A stretch of 18,724 nt of DNA from CAZVXI01 sp964631295 (GTDB lineage: Bacteria > Planctomycetota > Phycisphaerae > Phycisphaerales > SM1A02). The notes beneath the pieces are model-generated. The model had not been told where the DNA came from and made no database searches. It saw nothing but the letters and a program-made list of their open reading frames with translations. The first letter of the stretch is position 1. Every line of letters begins with the position of its first letter. The position numbers and the translations under genes were made by a program. Where the stretch lies: positions 1 through 18,724 of the forward strand of contig CAZVXI010000049.1 in the NCBI GenBank assembly GCA_964631295.1. Direction: 5' to 3'. Below are positions 7,375-16,024 of the stretch, one piece after another.

Positions 7375-8358
7375 TCAGACGCTGCGAATCAGCGCCCGCC
7401 GCTCGATACGCAATGTTTTCATCACCGGAGCAATCTCCCGGACAAACCGGCGACCATCCTGCACATACCCGGCCGTTGGCTTGAGTTCCGGAAGGTGCTG
7501 TGTGAAGAATCGGTTCAGGCGGAGCATCAGCAACTCTCGCACGTACTTGGCGGTCATGGATGCCAGCGCGACTGGAAGATGACGCTGCTCAGCCCCCTTG
7601 ACGAAACTCACCGTGATCTCTCGGCGGCCGTCGCCAGAGCGGAGGTGGTACCGGCTGAGGTCATCCGACTCAGCGATGATCTCGACCTCGGCATCGGGCC
7701 ACCCAATCCGAAGCGCCTCCGTGTAGCGCGTTCGTCCACTCTGGCGGTCGACGATGATCCGCGGGTGATCATTGGGAAACCGCTGCCAGATCTCCTCAAT
7801 GATCTGCACGATGGCGTGCATGTTTACAGCAGCCTTGTTGCCGATGCGCTCGATCCGATCGTTGAATGGCCCTGCGTCAATCGCTCGGCAGCGGATCATC
7901 TCGCAGCGGATATTCGCCCGTTCGAGGCCACGCTGCAGTCGGCTGGCGTGGATGCGCAACTCTGCCGGATGCTGGCCGACCGGCAGATTGGTGTTCGACG
8001 CATACCAGGCTTCGTGGATCGGCTCGACGCCGAGCAACTTCAGCAGTGTGTCATCCTGAGCCGCATCGCGGACGAGATCGAGCCCGCCGGGCAGGAAGGC
8101 CAGCACGCCACGTTCAAGATGCAGCAGCGGGTGTGTCGAGCCGCCGGACTGCCCCTTGAGCAGTTTGGAATCGTCGATGCAGATGCGCCTGGCAGCATGC
8201 CGCTTCGAGCGGCACACATACGAGCGGAGCATGCTCCACAGTTTCGGCGCTCCGTCGGCAGGGTCATGATCCGGCAGGACGAAGACAGACCCCGCCACGC
8301 ACAGGGGCCCGAGCATCGGCCCGTATCCCGCTTCGTCGATCCCTGCGTAGATCAGCAT
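7375..8358 (-). CDS. Divergent type 2 RNase H (RNase HII-like)
   Basis: 327 residues, longer than most RNase HII (about 200-230). Type 2 RNases H cut RNA in RNA-DNA hybrids and single ribonucleotides in DNA. Family features: AGIDEAGYGPMLGP at 5-18 (D8, E9), DDSKLL at 62-67, IIVDRQSG at 201-208 (third acid D204), LASMTAKYVREL at 265-276 and a late GY motif (TAGYVQDGRRF). Two key positions differ from canonical RNase HII. The GRG loop that reads the ribonucleotide is GYG, and the last acid of the DEDD set is Glu (E275). Glu at the fourth site is reported for RNase HIII, but the N-terminal TBP-like domain of RNase HIII is absent. An extra region at about 70-190 accounts for the length. So it may be a separate type 2 RNase H subfamily, not standard rnhB. 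No clear Shine-Dalgarno precedes the ATG. Confidence 0.75.
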   Translation of the reverse strand: MLIYAGIDEAGYGPMLGPLCVAGSVFVLPDHDPADGAPKLWSMLRSYVCRSKRHAARRICIDDSKLLKGQSGGSTHPLLHLERGVLAFLPGGLDLVRDAAQDDTLLKLLGVEPIHEAWYASNTNLPVGQHPAELRIHASRLQRGLERANIRCEMIRCRAIDAGPFNDRIERIGNKAAVNMHAIVQIIEEIWQRFPNDHPRIIVDRQSGRTRYTEALRIGWPDAEVEIIAESDDLSRYHLRSGDGRREITVSFVKGAEQRHLPVALASMTAKYVRELLMLRLNRFFTQHLPELKPTAGYVQDGRRFVREIAPVMKTLRIERRALIRSV

Positions 8359-8468
8359 CGCTGCGAGTCTATCACACGGGCAATGCCGCGATCACGCGAC
8401 CGTCAGCTTCCACGCCGGATGCTCAGGTCGCGTCAGTCTCGCGCCTCTTCATGAAGCGATATCATTGA

Positions 8469-9071
8469 ATGGCAGTGGCCTCATTGCAGACCATTTCGTA
8501 TATCATTGAACGATGCCCGAAGTGCGACTATCCGCTCACCGGACTGCCGCCAAACCATGCATGCCCTGAGTGCGGCTGTGCCTACGAAGCGGGCATGTTT
8601 CAGTTGTACGGATGGTCGCTGGCAGGCTTCGGCTTGTCGAAGCGCGGAGTTGCCACCGGTGGCGGCGTGTTGATTGTAATTGCGGCAAGCTCGCCCCTGC
8701 TCGGTTTCGGCTGGTCATGGTTCGCAGCGATGCAACTGGCGTTCTTCGCGGTGGTCATTGTTGGTTTGCTGTACGCGACCGTTGCACTTGCCGAGTCGCG
8801 CGGGCGCGAGCACTTTGTCCGGTATCTCATCTCCAACGAAGGAATCACTGTCGATGGTGATCGCCTGTTTCCCTGGAGTTCCTATGCGCACATGGTGCTC
8901 CTGCAGGAAGGCCCGGATGCGTATCGCATTCACATCAACCCCGGCATCTGGCGGGCGATGCAGCGCGTACCCACCATCAACGTCGCCTTTCGAGCCACGT
9001 TCTCCGAGGCGGAGGCGCTCTCCAGTGAGTTGCAGCGGCGGATGAACGAAGCGCGCGATCGGCAACGCTAG
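8469..9071 (+). CDS. Zinc-ribbon membrane protein, planctomycete type, function unknown
   Basis: 200 residues. The N-terminus carries a zinc ribbon with Cys16-Pro-Lys-Cys19 and Cys32-Pro-Glu-Cys35, in the setting CDYPLTGLPPNHACPECG. This 'CPxC.Y.L.GL....CPECG' pattern is a hallmark of many planctomycete membrane proteins. Two hydrophobic helices follow at about 61-80 and 84-106. The remaining 90 or so residues form a soluble domain with a 'SNEGITVDGDRLFPWSSY' segment resembling membrane-associated PH-like (YcxB-type) domains, in which a short beta region precedes W.. and a hydrophobic strand. That likeness is suggestive only. The gene stands alone on this strand and its stop codon overlaps that of the convergent M28 gene (shared CTAG). 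No function can be assigned. Confidence 0.8.
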   Translation: MAVASLQTISYIIERCPKCDYPLTGLPPNHACPECGCAYEAGMFQLYGWSLAGFGLSKRGVATGGGVLIVIAASSPLLGFGWSWFAAMQLAFFAVVIVGLLYATVALAESRGREHFVRYLISNEGITVDGDRLFPWSSYAHMVLLQEGPDAYRIHINPGIWRAMQRVPTINVAFRATFSEAEALSSELQRRMNEARDRQR

Positions 9072-10606
9072 CGAACGATGCCGTGCAGTTTGTTCCACGC
9101 TTCGATGTACCGTCCGGTCTGACGATGCCCTTCGGTCCATGTCGGCGGATCATCTGCGTTGGCGAGCTTCTTGAGCCCGAGCGCGACCATCCGAGCCGCG
9201 GCTGCCATGTTGTCGTAATCGACCAAATCCCAGTGATCGCCCGCGCCGTGGTAGTCCGGAAAGATGAACGCCGTGCAGAATGTATGGGCCGGTATGCCGA
9301 CTCGAGCGAAAGCTGCATTATCGCTGCGAGCGAAGAAGTTCGCGCTGTTCATCGGATGGTGATCGACATTGAAGCCGATCTGCTCGCCGGCTTCGACGAA
9401 CGGCTCAACCGTGCTGGAGTAATCAAACCCGGTCGGCATTACCCGATTGACACTCGGGCCTTCTGAATCATCTGTCCGTCCCATGTGCTCGAGGTTGATG
9501 TTTGCCACGGTCTGCTTCAGGGGGACGATCGGGTTGCTCACGTAATGCCGGGATCCGAGCAGTCCTCGCTCCTCGCCGTACACGCACATGAAGATGATCG
9601 ACCGCTTCGGCGCGGCGTCGAGGCCGGCCATCGCGGCGGCAATCTCGATCACGCATGTCGTACCGCTGCCATCATCGTTGGCACCGTTGTAGATGGCATC
9701 GCCGTCGACAGGCGAACCAATCCCGACATGGTCATAGTGAGCAGTGACGATGATGTACTCATCAGCCAGTTCCGGATCACTACCGCGCAGCAGGCCGACG
9801 ACATTGCGCACCGGCACATCGACTCGCTTGGGCGTCTTGTACTGCAGGTCGATCGTCCACGCGTCATCTGTGAGGTTCCACCCGTCTCTGATAGTCAGAC
9901 CGAGTCGCCCGGCGATGTCCTCGCTGTGGATCGTGAATACGGCGGGCCAGCCGCCACGCCCAAAGCTGCGGCTCCCCTGCGATGGGGCTTCGCTCTCGGG
10001 GTTCAGATCAAGGACCGCAACGACGCCGAGATCGCTCATCTGATTCATAAACGCGCTGTACTTCTGAAAGTACTCACGCCGGCGCTCGGTTGGGACTGCG
10101 GAGGACGGTTCGATCGATGTCATGACGACCAATCCGTCCGGCGCATCGATCTCGCCCACTTCCATTGTGAAGGGCAGTGTCACCGCAGGCAGGTTCGTGA
10201 TGTTCAGTTCCCTCTCAGCGAAGCCCACACTGACGCGGTCCATGGAAATACTGACCGGTCCATCGGTCGTTCTGATCGTGGCCTGAAAGTCGTTTGGTCC
10301 CGGGCGGTCCGCTTCCACGCTCGCCGTCTGGAAATAGCCATCATCGCCGATCGGCTCAAGCCCGGCCCGCATGAACTGAGCGGCAATGTACTGCGCTGCG
10401 ATATCGAGGCCTTAGGAAGGCGTGTCGCGGCCCTCGAGCAGGTCGCTGGCGATGAACGACAGGTGCCCGCGCATCGAATCAGCAGATATGCGGTCGAGCA
10501 TCGCCTGTTCCGGCGCGGTCAACGATCGCTCCGACTGAGCATGCCCGGATGATGAAATTGTCGCTGCGATGGCGATCGCCATGGCACACAGACTGGTTCG
10601 CTGCAT
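9068..10606 (-). pseudogene. Exported M28-family metallopeptidase interrupted by an in-frame TAA
   Basis: The reading frame starts at ATG 10606, after GAGAGGA with a 6-base spacing, and encodes a clear signal peptide (MQRTSLCAMAIAIAATISSS, then GHA before the cleavage site). It continues through a family-typical ASDLLEGRDTPS. Then TAA (10412-10414) interrupts, and the same frame resumes with GLDIAAQYIAAQFMRAGLEP, which is the normal continuation of this family. No shift of frame is needed. The rest is intact: a protease-associated-like insert, VTAHYDHVGIG, NDDGSGTT, EERGLLGS and GDHWDLVD, carrying the zinc ligands and catalytic acids of M28 aminopeptidases. As written, the product would be a 64-residue fragment, or a 434-residue protein from ATG 10372 without an export signal. 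A recent nonsense mutation, a sequencing error or readthrough are all possible. Confidence 0.85.
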
Positions 10607-10661
10607 TGGTGGTCCTCTCATGCGAATGTTGCCACAAGGGTACCTACAATCCCGGCTTGAG

Positions 10662-11810
10662 ATGGCTGCAAACGGTCCCAAGGTGCTCGTGGCGATGTCC
10701 GGCGGAGTTGATTCTTCTGTCGCAGCAGCGCTGCTCAAGCAAGCCGGCCACGAGGTCGTGGGGTGTTTCATGCGCCTCGGATCGCCCGGCGAGACGTTCG
10801 ACCAACTCGAGCCATACGACTCGGCAGGCGTGACGTGCGATCCGACGAAGATCCGCATCGGCAAGCAGGGGTGCTGTTCGATTAATGATGCAGCCGATGC
10901 CCGACTCGTCGCCGCAAGGCTCGATGTACCGTTCTATGTTTGCAACTTCAAGAAGGATTTCGGCCGGATCATCGACTACTTCGTCGGCGAGTACAACGCG
11001 GGCAGAACGCCCAACCCATGCGTGCGCTGCAACGACTGGCTGAAGTTCGGCAAGCTGCATGACTACGCAAAGCAGATCGGCGCGCAGTACGTCGCGTCCG
11101 GTCACTACGCCCGCATTGACCGTACAGATTCTGATCGCCCGCGATTAATGCGCGGCGTTGATCACAACAAGGATCAGAGTTACGTACTTTTCGGTGCGCC
11201 GCGCGACCGACTGAAAGAGATGCTTCTGCCGATCGGCGCGATGCGCAAGCCTGCCGTGCGCAAGCTTGCCGCCGAGTTTGAGTTGCCAGTGTTCAACAAG
11301 CCCGACTCTCAGGAAATCTGCTTTGTGCCGGACAATGACTATGCGGGGCTGGTCGAGCGGCGCAGCCCGGACGACGTTCAGCCCGGCCGGATTGTTGACA
11401 CCGCAGGTAAAGACCTTGGTCAGCATGAAGGGCATCAGCACTTCACAATCGGCCAGCGGCGCGGCGTCGGGGTGGCGCTTGGCTACCCGATTTACGTCGT
11501 TCACAAGGATGCGCGATCAAACACCGTGACGGTCGGCGATCGCGATGAGTTGCTCTCAAGCGGTTGTCTCGCGCGGGAAACGAACTGGTTGGTGGAACCG
11601 GCCGACGACTGGCAGCGGTGCCTCGCGAAGATTCGTTACAATGCCGATCCGGAGCCGGCGCAATACCGTGCGACGGAGCTCGATGAACTTGAAGTGAGAT
11701 TCGACGAGCCTCAGTTTGCCATCGCGCCGGGGCAGGCCGTCGTGTGCTACGAGCCCGATTCGGGCGAAGCGGTCCTGTGTGGCGGCTGGATCACGCAGGC
11801 TATTGACTGA
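10662..11810 (+). CDS. mnmA: tRNA-specific 2-thiouridylase MnmA
   Basis: 382 residues from the ATG at 10662. The frame is open further upstream, but the PP-loop motif follows this start at the normal distance. MnmA places sulfur on uridine 34 of the Lys, Glu and Gln tRNAs, using ATP to activate the base and a persulfide relay. The ATP-binding PP-loop is SGGVDSS (13-19). The two active cysteines are in TPNPCVRC (Cys120) and SQEICFVP (Cys210). GHYARI and the HFTIGQRRGVG segment of the C-terminal domains are present. An insert at about 40-75, containing KQGCCS, is longer than in E. coli MnmA. It is read divergently from the M28 gene with 55 bp between the two starts. No convincing Shine-Dalgarno is seen. 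Confidence 0.95.
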   Translation: MAANGPKVLVAMSGGVDSSVAAALLKQAGHEVVGCFMRLGSPGETFDQLEPYDSAGVTCDPTKIRIGKQGCCSINDAADARLVAARLDVPFYVCNFKKDFGRIIDYFVGEYNAGRTPNPCVRCNDWLKFGKLHDYAKQIGAQYVASGHYARIDRTDSDRPRLMRGVDHNKDQSYVLFGAPRDRLKEMLLPIGAMRKPAVRKLAAEFELPVFNKPDSQEICFVPDNDYAGLVERRSPDDVQPGRIVDTAGKDLGQHEGHQHFTIGQRRGVGVALGYPIYVVHKDARSNTVTVGDRDELLSSGCLARETNWLVEPADDWQRCLAKIRYNADPEPAQYRATELDELEVRFDEPQFAIAPGQAVVCYEPDSGEAVLCGGWITQAID

Positions 11811-11847
11811 CTCGCGAGCGTCACCGTGACGCAGTACGCTTTTATTC

Positions 11848-13098
11848 GTGCCAACAGAACTGACAGACATCTTTGCCATGCTTGGCATCTCGCTCGGCCT
11901 CGGGCTGCTCGTCGGCTTGCAGCGCGAGTGGCAGGATGAACCCGTCGCCGGTGTTCGGACATTTGCGCTCATCACGCTGCTGGGCACCGTCATTGCCATG
12001 CTCGCAGACACCATGGGCGGCTGGGTGCTCGCGGCCGGCATCATTGGCGTTGTCGGAACCGTTGCCGTGGGGACAACAATCAGCGCGCGCAAGGGAAAGG
12101 CAAAAGCCGGGATCACGACAGAGATTGCAACGGTCCTGATGTTTGGTATCGGCGCGCTGCTGGTCGTCGCGCCGTGGAGCGTGGCTGTCGCGCTTGGCGG
12201 CGCTGTCGCAGTTCTCCTGCAGTGGAAGCAGCCACTGCACCGCTTGATCGATCAACTTGGCGACAAGGAAGTACGGGCGATTATGCAGTTTGCGCTGATC
12301 TCCCTCGTCATTCTTCCCGTCCTGCCGGACGAGACGTTCGGCCCGCTGGATGTCTGGAACCCGCGCAACATCTGGTGGATGGTCGTGCTCATCACGGGGA
12401 TCTCGCTCGGTGCGTACATCGCCTTCAAAGCATTCGGCGAACATGTCGGCATGGTGTTGGGCGGCTTGCTGGGTGGGTTTATCTCCAGCACTGCGACGAC
12501 CGTGTCGTTTTCACGCCGCGCGCATGCGCGCAGCGCGACTGTCCTTCCCGCAGCGTTTGTGATCATTCTCGCCTCGACCGTCATGTACGCGCGCGTTCTT
12601 GTTGAGATTACCGTCGTCGCACCGCAGCACCTCCAGCAGATGGTCTGGCCGATTGCAATCCTTGCGGCTGCGTCCATCGTGATGGTTGGCATTGTCTGGT
12701 TCCTTGCGCGGCGCACCAGCACGGAGTTTGCTGAACCAGAGAATCCAACTGAACTCAAGTCGGCATTGTTCTTCGGCGCCATGTACGCAGTTGTTCTGCT
12801 GGGGGTCGCTGCTGCGGAAGAGTATTTTGGACAACGAGGCATCTATGCCGTCGCGCTGTTGTCCGGGCTGACAGACATGGACGCGATCACACTATCATCA
12901 GCGCGTATGGTCGCCGACGGGCGCGTGGCCGCAGACACTGCGTGGCGTGCGATCATACTGGCTGCGCTGTCGAATCTGACGTTCAAACTCGGAATGATTC
13001 TTGTGCTCGCAGGAGTGCGACTTGCCCGCTGGATGGCAGCGTTTCTGTTGATATCGGCCATGGTCAGCGCAGCGCTCATGCTGTTCTGGCCCGGCTGA
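11848..13098 (+). CDS. MgtC/SapB-type membrane protein with DUF4010 domain
   Basis: 416 residues from a GTG at 11848; an ATG at 11878 would remove ten residues. The N-terminal part has the MgtC/SapB signature GLGLLVGLQREW (17-28), then VRTFALITLLGT. Together with about a dozen hydrophobic segments this marks an integral inner-membrane protein. The second half, with GGLLGGFISSTATTVSFSRRA and LSGLTDMDAITLS, matches the DUF4010 half found fused to MgtC-like domains. Family members are associated with magnesium stress or transport-like functions, but the activity of the DUF4010 type is unknown. The gene follows mnmA by 37 bp on the same strand. Its 3' end overlaps the convergent glycosyltransferase by 23 bp. 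Confidence 0.88.
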   Translation: MPTELTDIFAMLGISLGLGLLVGLQREWQDEPVAGVRTFALITLLGTVIAMLADTMGGWVLAAGIIGVVGTVAVGTTISARKGKAKAGITTEIATVLMFGIGALLVVAPWSVAVALGGAVAVLLQWKQPLHRLIDQLGDKEVRAIMQFALISLVILPVLPDETFGPLDVWNPRNIWWMVVLITGISLGAYIAFKAFGEHVGMVLGGLLGGFISSTATTVSFSRRAHARSATVLPAAFVIILASTVMYARVLVEITVVAPQHLQQMVWPIAILAAASIVMVGIVWFLARRTSTEFAEPENPTELKSALFFGAMYAVVLLGVAAAEEYFGQRGIYAVALLSGLTDMDAITLSSARMVADGRVAADTAWRAIILAALSNLTFKLGMILVLAGVRLARWMAAFLLISAMVSAALMLFWPG

Positions 13099-14359
13099 TC
13101 TGGTCGCGCGTGATGCGATGCCTTTCAGTCAATGCCAGTTCAACCACATCTGCTGCCAGTTCGACACCGCTTCGTATTGGTAACTGTGCTTTGAGCGCCG
13201 CAGCGTTCCGGGCGTACGACTCATCTGTCAGGAACCGTTTGACCAGCGCGCGCAGTCGAGCGGCTCGCACGCGTTGTACCGGCAGAACCTCGCCGCATCC
13301 GAGCCATTCCACTCGACGCGCGACACCCGGCTGATCATTCGTCACCGGCAGGCAGATCATCGGCACGCCGCGAACCAAACACTCAAGCGTCGTATTGAGT
13401 CCGGAGTGGGTCATGACGAATGCAGCGCGATCGAGCAACTTCAGTTGCGGTGCGCGCGGCACCATGATGACATTGTCAGGAAGGTGGATCTCGAGTTCAC
13501 CTGCTGCACCACCACGGCTCAGAACGAGTTGCACCGGCAGGTCGCGGACCGATTCCGCGATCGCTCCGAACACATGCTGCTGATTATTCTGGAGTGTACC
13601 CATGGACGCGTAGATCATGGGCACTGCATCATCGAGACGGTCCCACGGGAAGTCGTCATCGTGATCATCGCGTCCCTCGGCGTGCCACGGTGCGGTAAAG
13701 TGAAAGTGATCCGGATGCGGTTGATCCGGAAACTCGAACACAGCGGGTTGCTGCGAAATGCGGGCAAGACCATGGTCGTGCTCAAAGATGAGATGTGTCG
13801 CGCGCGTCCCGATTGCGCGCGAGCCAGCCATCCACTCATAAAACGGCTTGATCGTCTGCCATGCCACACGGTTGCGCCACCGTCCGACCGCATCGCCGCG
13901 GTATCGCCAGGGCAATGGTGGCGGGGGAACAGTCGGGCCGTAGTGAATCGCCAGCGCATTGGCCGCAACGACGAATGGAATCTCCCGCGCAGTCGCTGCC
14001 GGGACCGCTGCCGGTGATACCTGGTCAATGATCAATCCGTCCACAGGATTCGCATCCAGCGCTTTCGGCAGATCGTGCTTCAAAATGAGCGAGGAGTAAT
14101 ACCACGCCCGGCCGCTCTGCCACATTGATCGCACGCCACTGAGTTGTCCGAGCCGCTGCCATGCCTCGATCGATCGTGCCGACAGGTTGTCTGTGTCACC
14201 GAGCGCGACATGCTCGAGCCCCTGCCGTGCCGCCAGTTCATTGGCAATCGCCCCAGCAAACACAGTGACAACATGGCCGCGCTGCGCAAGTTCATGCCCG
14301 AGCGATGTGAGCGGGTTCAGGTGGCCGTACAGATCAGGGCAGATGAGACCAATCCGCAC
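13076..14359 (-). CDS. UGT/CrtX-like glycosyltransferase (GT1 family)
   Basis: 427 residues. The frame is open further upstream, but the GTG at 14359 is the likely start: AAGGAG (14367-14372) lies 7 bases before it and the protein then begins VRIGLICPDLYGHLNPL, a standard GT1 N-terminus with the catalytic-type His13. The C-terminal nucleotide-sugar-binding half has YASMGTLQN (250-258), THSGLNTTLE (317-326), GVPMICLPVTNDQPGVARR (331-349) and a closing helix. The pattern resembles zeaxanthin glucosyltransferases and related bacterial macrolide- or lipid-type UGTs. The acceptor cannot be told from sequence, and no carotenoid gene is nearby. It is probably cytoplasmic and membrane-associated. The 3' end overlaps the convergent MgtC/DUF4010 gene by 23 bp. 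Confidence 0.87.
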   Translation of the reverse strand: MRIGLICPDLYGHLNPLTSLGHELAQRGHVVTVFAGAIANELAARQGLEHVALGDTDNLSARSIEAWQRLGQLSGVRSMWQSGRAWYYSSLILKHDLPKALDANPVDGLIIDQVSPAAVPAATAREIPFVVAANALAIHYGPTVPPPPLPWRYRGDAVGRWRNRVAWQTIKPFYEWMAGSRAIGTRATHLIFEHDHGLARISQQPAVFEFPDQPHPDHFHFTAPWHAEGRDDHDDDFPWDRLDDAVPMIYASMGTLQNNQQHVFGAIAESVRDLPVQLVLSRGGAAGELEIHLPDNVIMVPRAPQLKLLDRAAFVMTHSGLNTTLECLVRGVPMICLPVTNDQPGVARRVEWLGCGEVLPVQRVRAARLRALVKRFLTDESYARNAAALKAQLPIRSGVELAADVVELALTERHRITRDQISRARTA

Positions 14360-14366
14360 GCTGCGG

Positions 14367-14372
14367 CTCCTT
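14367..14372 (-). promoter_or_regulatory. Ribosome binding site fixing the glycosyltransferase start
   Basis: AAGGAG on the minus strand lies 7 bases before the GTG at 14359. It decides the start against the ATG at 14401 and the more distant start at 14596, neither of which would give a family-like N-terminus. Confidence 0.75.
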
Positions 14373-14462
14373 TTGCACGCCCGAAACGTCAACAGGATCA
14401 TACTGATCGGCCACTCATGATCGGGATGTTGAGCGAGGCTGCGCGAAAAAGCACACACAATC

Positions 14463-15914
14463 TCAGCGCTTGCACAGCATGAGGTACATTCGGAAGAACT
14501 CGCGGACCTCGTCCTTGAATGCACCACCAAACGTGATGCCCGTGATCTCGGCGACGAGCGAGTCGTCATTCTCCAGCAGGACTGCCTCGCCCCCACCTGC
14601 CTTGGCGATCTCCGGGAAGTGCTTCACATCTCTGCCCGCCGCCTGGATGACATGCGTCACGCACTCATTGTCGTAGGCAAGCCTGGCCATTCGCTCGCAT
14701 TTGGATCCATAGCCAATGTGAGGTGGCGCATCGCCGATCAGAATCAGCATGCGTGTGTTCACCGGGTTCCAGTCGAGTTGCGTATAGGCAGCGCGCAGTG
14801 CATCGTACACGGCCTCGGGTGTGTCGCCGCCGCCATCAGCGCTCAGCGACCACAGCCGCTTGCGCACTTCGTTGATATTCGTCGAGAATGGCCAGCCTTT
14901 CGTCTCGAACAGGTCGCGCCGATCGCGATACGCCACAATGCCGACGCGCATGGATTCAACCAGATCGTTCATGAACAGCATCAAGTCATCCACGCCGCCC
15001 TGTGCTTCTGCAATCTCGCGGTACATGCTCGATGTGCAGTCGATTACGATCGCCAGATCGACTGTGCGTGCGGAAATCTCTTCGAGATATCCTTCGAGCC
15101 TGACAAAGCTCTCCGTGTCGAGCTGCGCGATCAGCGATGGTGTGATCGTTTCTGCAGAGTTCTCTGGAATGTAGTGTCCACTCTGCGCGCCAAACTCGCG
15201 GCCCTGGTCGCGCAGCCAGCGCTGCCAGTGAGTCGGCCGACGATATGCGGGCGCGCTCGTGATCCATGCGATGCGCTCTGCAAAGCGGCCTGCATCGATC
15301 CGGTCCATGCGCAGGATGAACTTGCGCAGCGTTGCACTGGCAAGCTCACGCAGTTCCGCATCGCCGCTTGCTGCTCCGAGTTCAATGCCAAGCATCTGCT
15401 GATCAACCGACCGCGACCTGCACAGCGTGCGCACCGCGTTGCTGAGCTTCTCCGCATCAAACGCATACCGGCAGCGCAGCGCTGTCCGAATCACGCCGAC
15501 ATCTTCTTCATCTGCAAACCAGCTCGCCTCGCCCGGAACACGCAGCCGCCCGAGCGTCGCCACGGCATACGCGCGGACCTGCGGCGATTCATCCTTCAGC
15601 AGATTCGTGAGGATCGTGCGCGATTCATCACACGTGAAGCGCTCCAGCCGCATCCCGCCGATCGCACGGCGAGGCCAGGAATCAGCATCGAGCATCGCGC
15701 GGAGTGTTTTCGTCTCACCCTCCGGAGCATCAGCCAGGGCGCGCTGCTCGGTTGCCGCCTGTGCTGGCTCCTGATCCTGCTCGCCGGGCGGCGGGGGATC
15801 TTCCAGCATCTCAGGCGGAAGCGTCTGCCCGCAGCATGGCCCAGCGACCAGCAAAAGCCCGGCAAGAACGGCCACAAGTGTGCAGAACAGCGATGGTGGG
15901 CGTGTGTGAAGCAT
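14463..15914 (-). CDS. Exported HEAT-repeat and von Willebrand factor A domain protein
   Basis: 483 residues from ATG 15914, chosen because it gives a compact signal peptide (MLHTRPPSLF then a 17-residue hydrophobic core and GPCCGQ). ATG 15992 would add 26 residues. After a proline- and acid-rich linker (34-70), residues 75-250 are helical with HEAT-like repeats (for example SPQVRAYAVATLGRL at 110-124). A von Willebrand A domain spans about 284-475. Its metal site reads DCTSS (292-296), with Thr in place of the first Ser of the usual DxSxS, plus GGGDTPEA (Thr365) and LIGDAPPH (Asp395). Such domains bind protein ligands through a divalent metal. The location is probably periplasmic or outer surface. 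It is divergent from the padR operon, with 153 bp between the starts. The partner is unknown. Confidence 0.85.
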   Translation of the reverse strand: MLHTRPPSLFCTLVAVLAGLLLVAGPCCGQTLPPEMLEDPPPPGEQDQEPAQAATEQRALADAPEGETKTLRAMLDADSWPRRAIGGMRLERFTCDESRTILTNLLKDESPQVRAYAVATLGRLRVPGEASWFADEEDVGVIRTALRCRYAFDAEKLSNAVRTLCRSRSVDQQMLGIELGAASGDAELRELASATLRKFILRMDRIDAGRFAERIAWITSAPAYRRPTHWQRWLRDQGREFGAQSGHYIPENSAETITPSLIAQLDTESFVRLEGYLEEISARTVDLAIVIDCTSSMYREIAEAQGGVDDLMLFMNDLVESMRVGIVAYRDRRDLFETKGWPFSTNINEVRKRLWSLSADGGGDTPEAVYDALRAAYTQLDWNPVNTRMLILIGDAPPHIGYGSKCERMARLAYDNECVTHVIQAAGRDVKHFPEIAKAGGGEAVLLENDDSLVAEITGITFGGAFKDEVREFFRMYLMLCKR

Positions 15915-16015
15915 GCGTCTGATGAGTTTAACCGTCTGAGGCGCCGCAAGTTGGCGACTCGCTGAACCGCATCGCAGGCATTTCCGGAGCATTTGTGTTG
16001 CCAAACCGGGTCGCC

Positions 16016-16024
16016 TGGTATACT
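16016..16024 (+). promoter_or_regulatory. Extended -10 promoter of the padR operon
   Basis: TGGTATACT is a TGn-extended -10 element (TATACT at 16019-16024). A possible TTGCCA at 15999-16004 is only 15 bp away, so the -35 is poor, as is common with extended -10 promoters. Transcription would start near 16031, leaving a short leader of about 37 bases with a strong Shine-Dalgarno before padR. Confidence 0.5.

Noticed and set aside
7114..8454. 446-codon plus-strand ORF across the RNase H gene
   Set aside because: It is antisense to a protein with clear family motifs, has no recognisable domains and shows the odd composition of a shadow frame.
10412..10414. Selenocysteine or pyrrolysine insertion as the reason for the M28 stop
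   Set aside because: Those use TGA and TAG; the codon here is TAA.
9485..10552. 355-codon plus-strand ORF across the M28 gene
   Set aside because: It is a shadow of a frame with signal peptide and catalytic motifs on the other strand; no domain or ribosome binding site supports it.
10645..10650. TACAAT as an mnmA promoter -10
   Set aside because: The nearest TTGCCA is only 10 bp upstream and no TGn precedes it; the start would also fall within a few bases of the ATG.
14619..15965. 448-codon plus-strand ORF across the HEAT-vWA gene
   Set aside because: The minus strand has a signal peptide and vWA motifs; the plus frame is rich in Cys, His and Arg as expected of a shadow.
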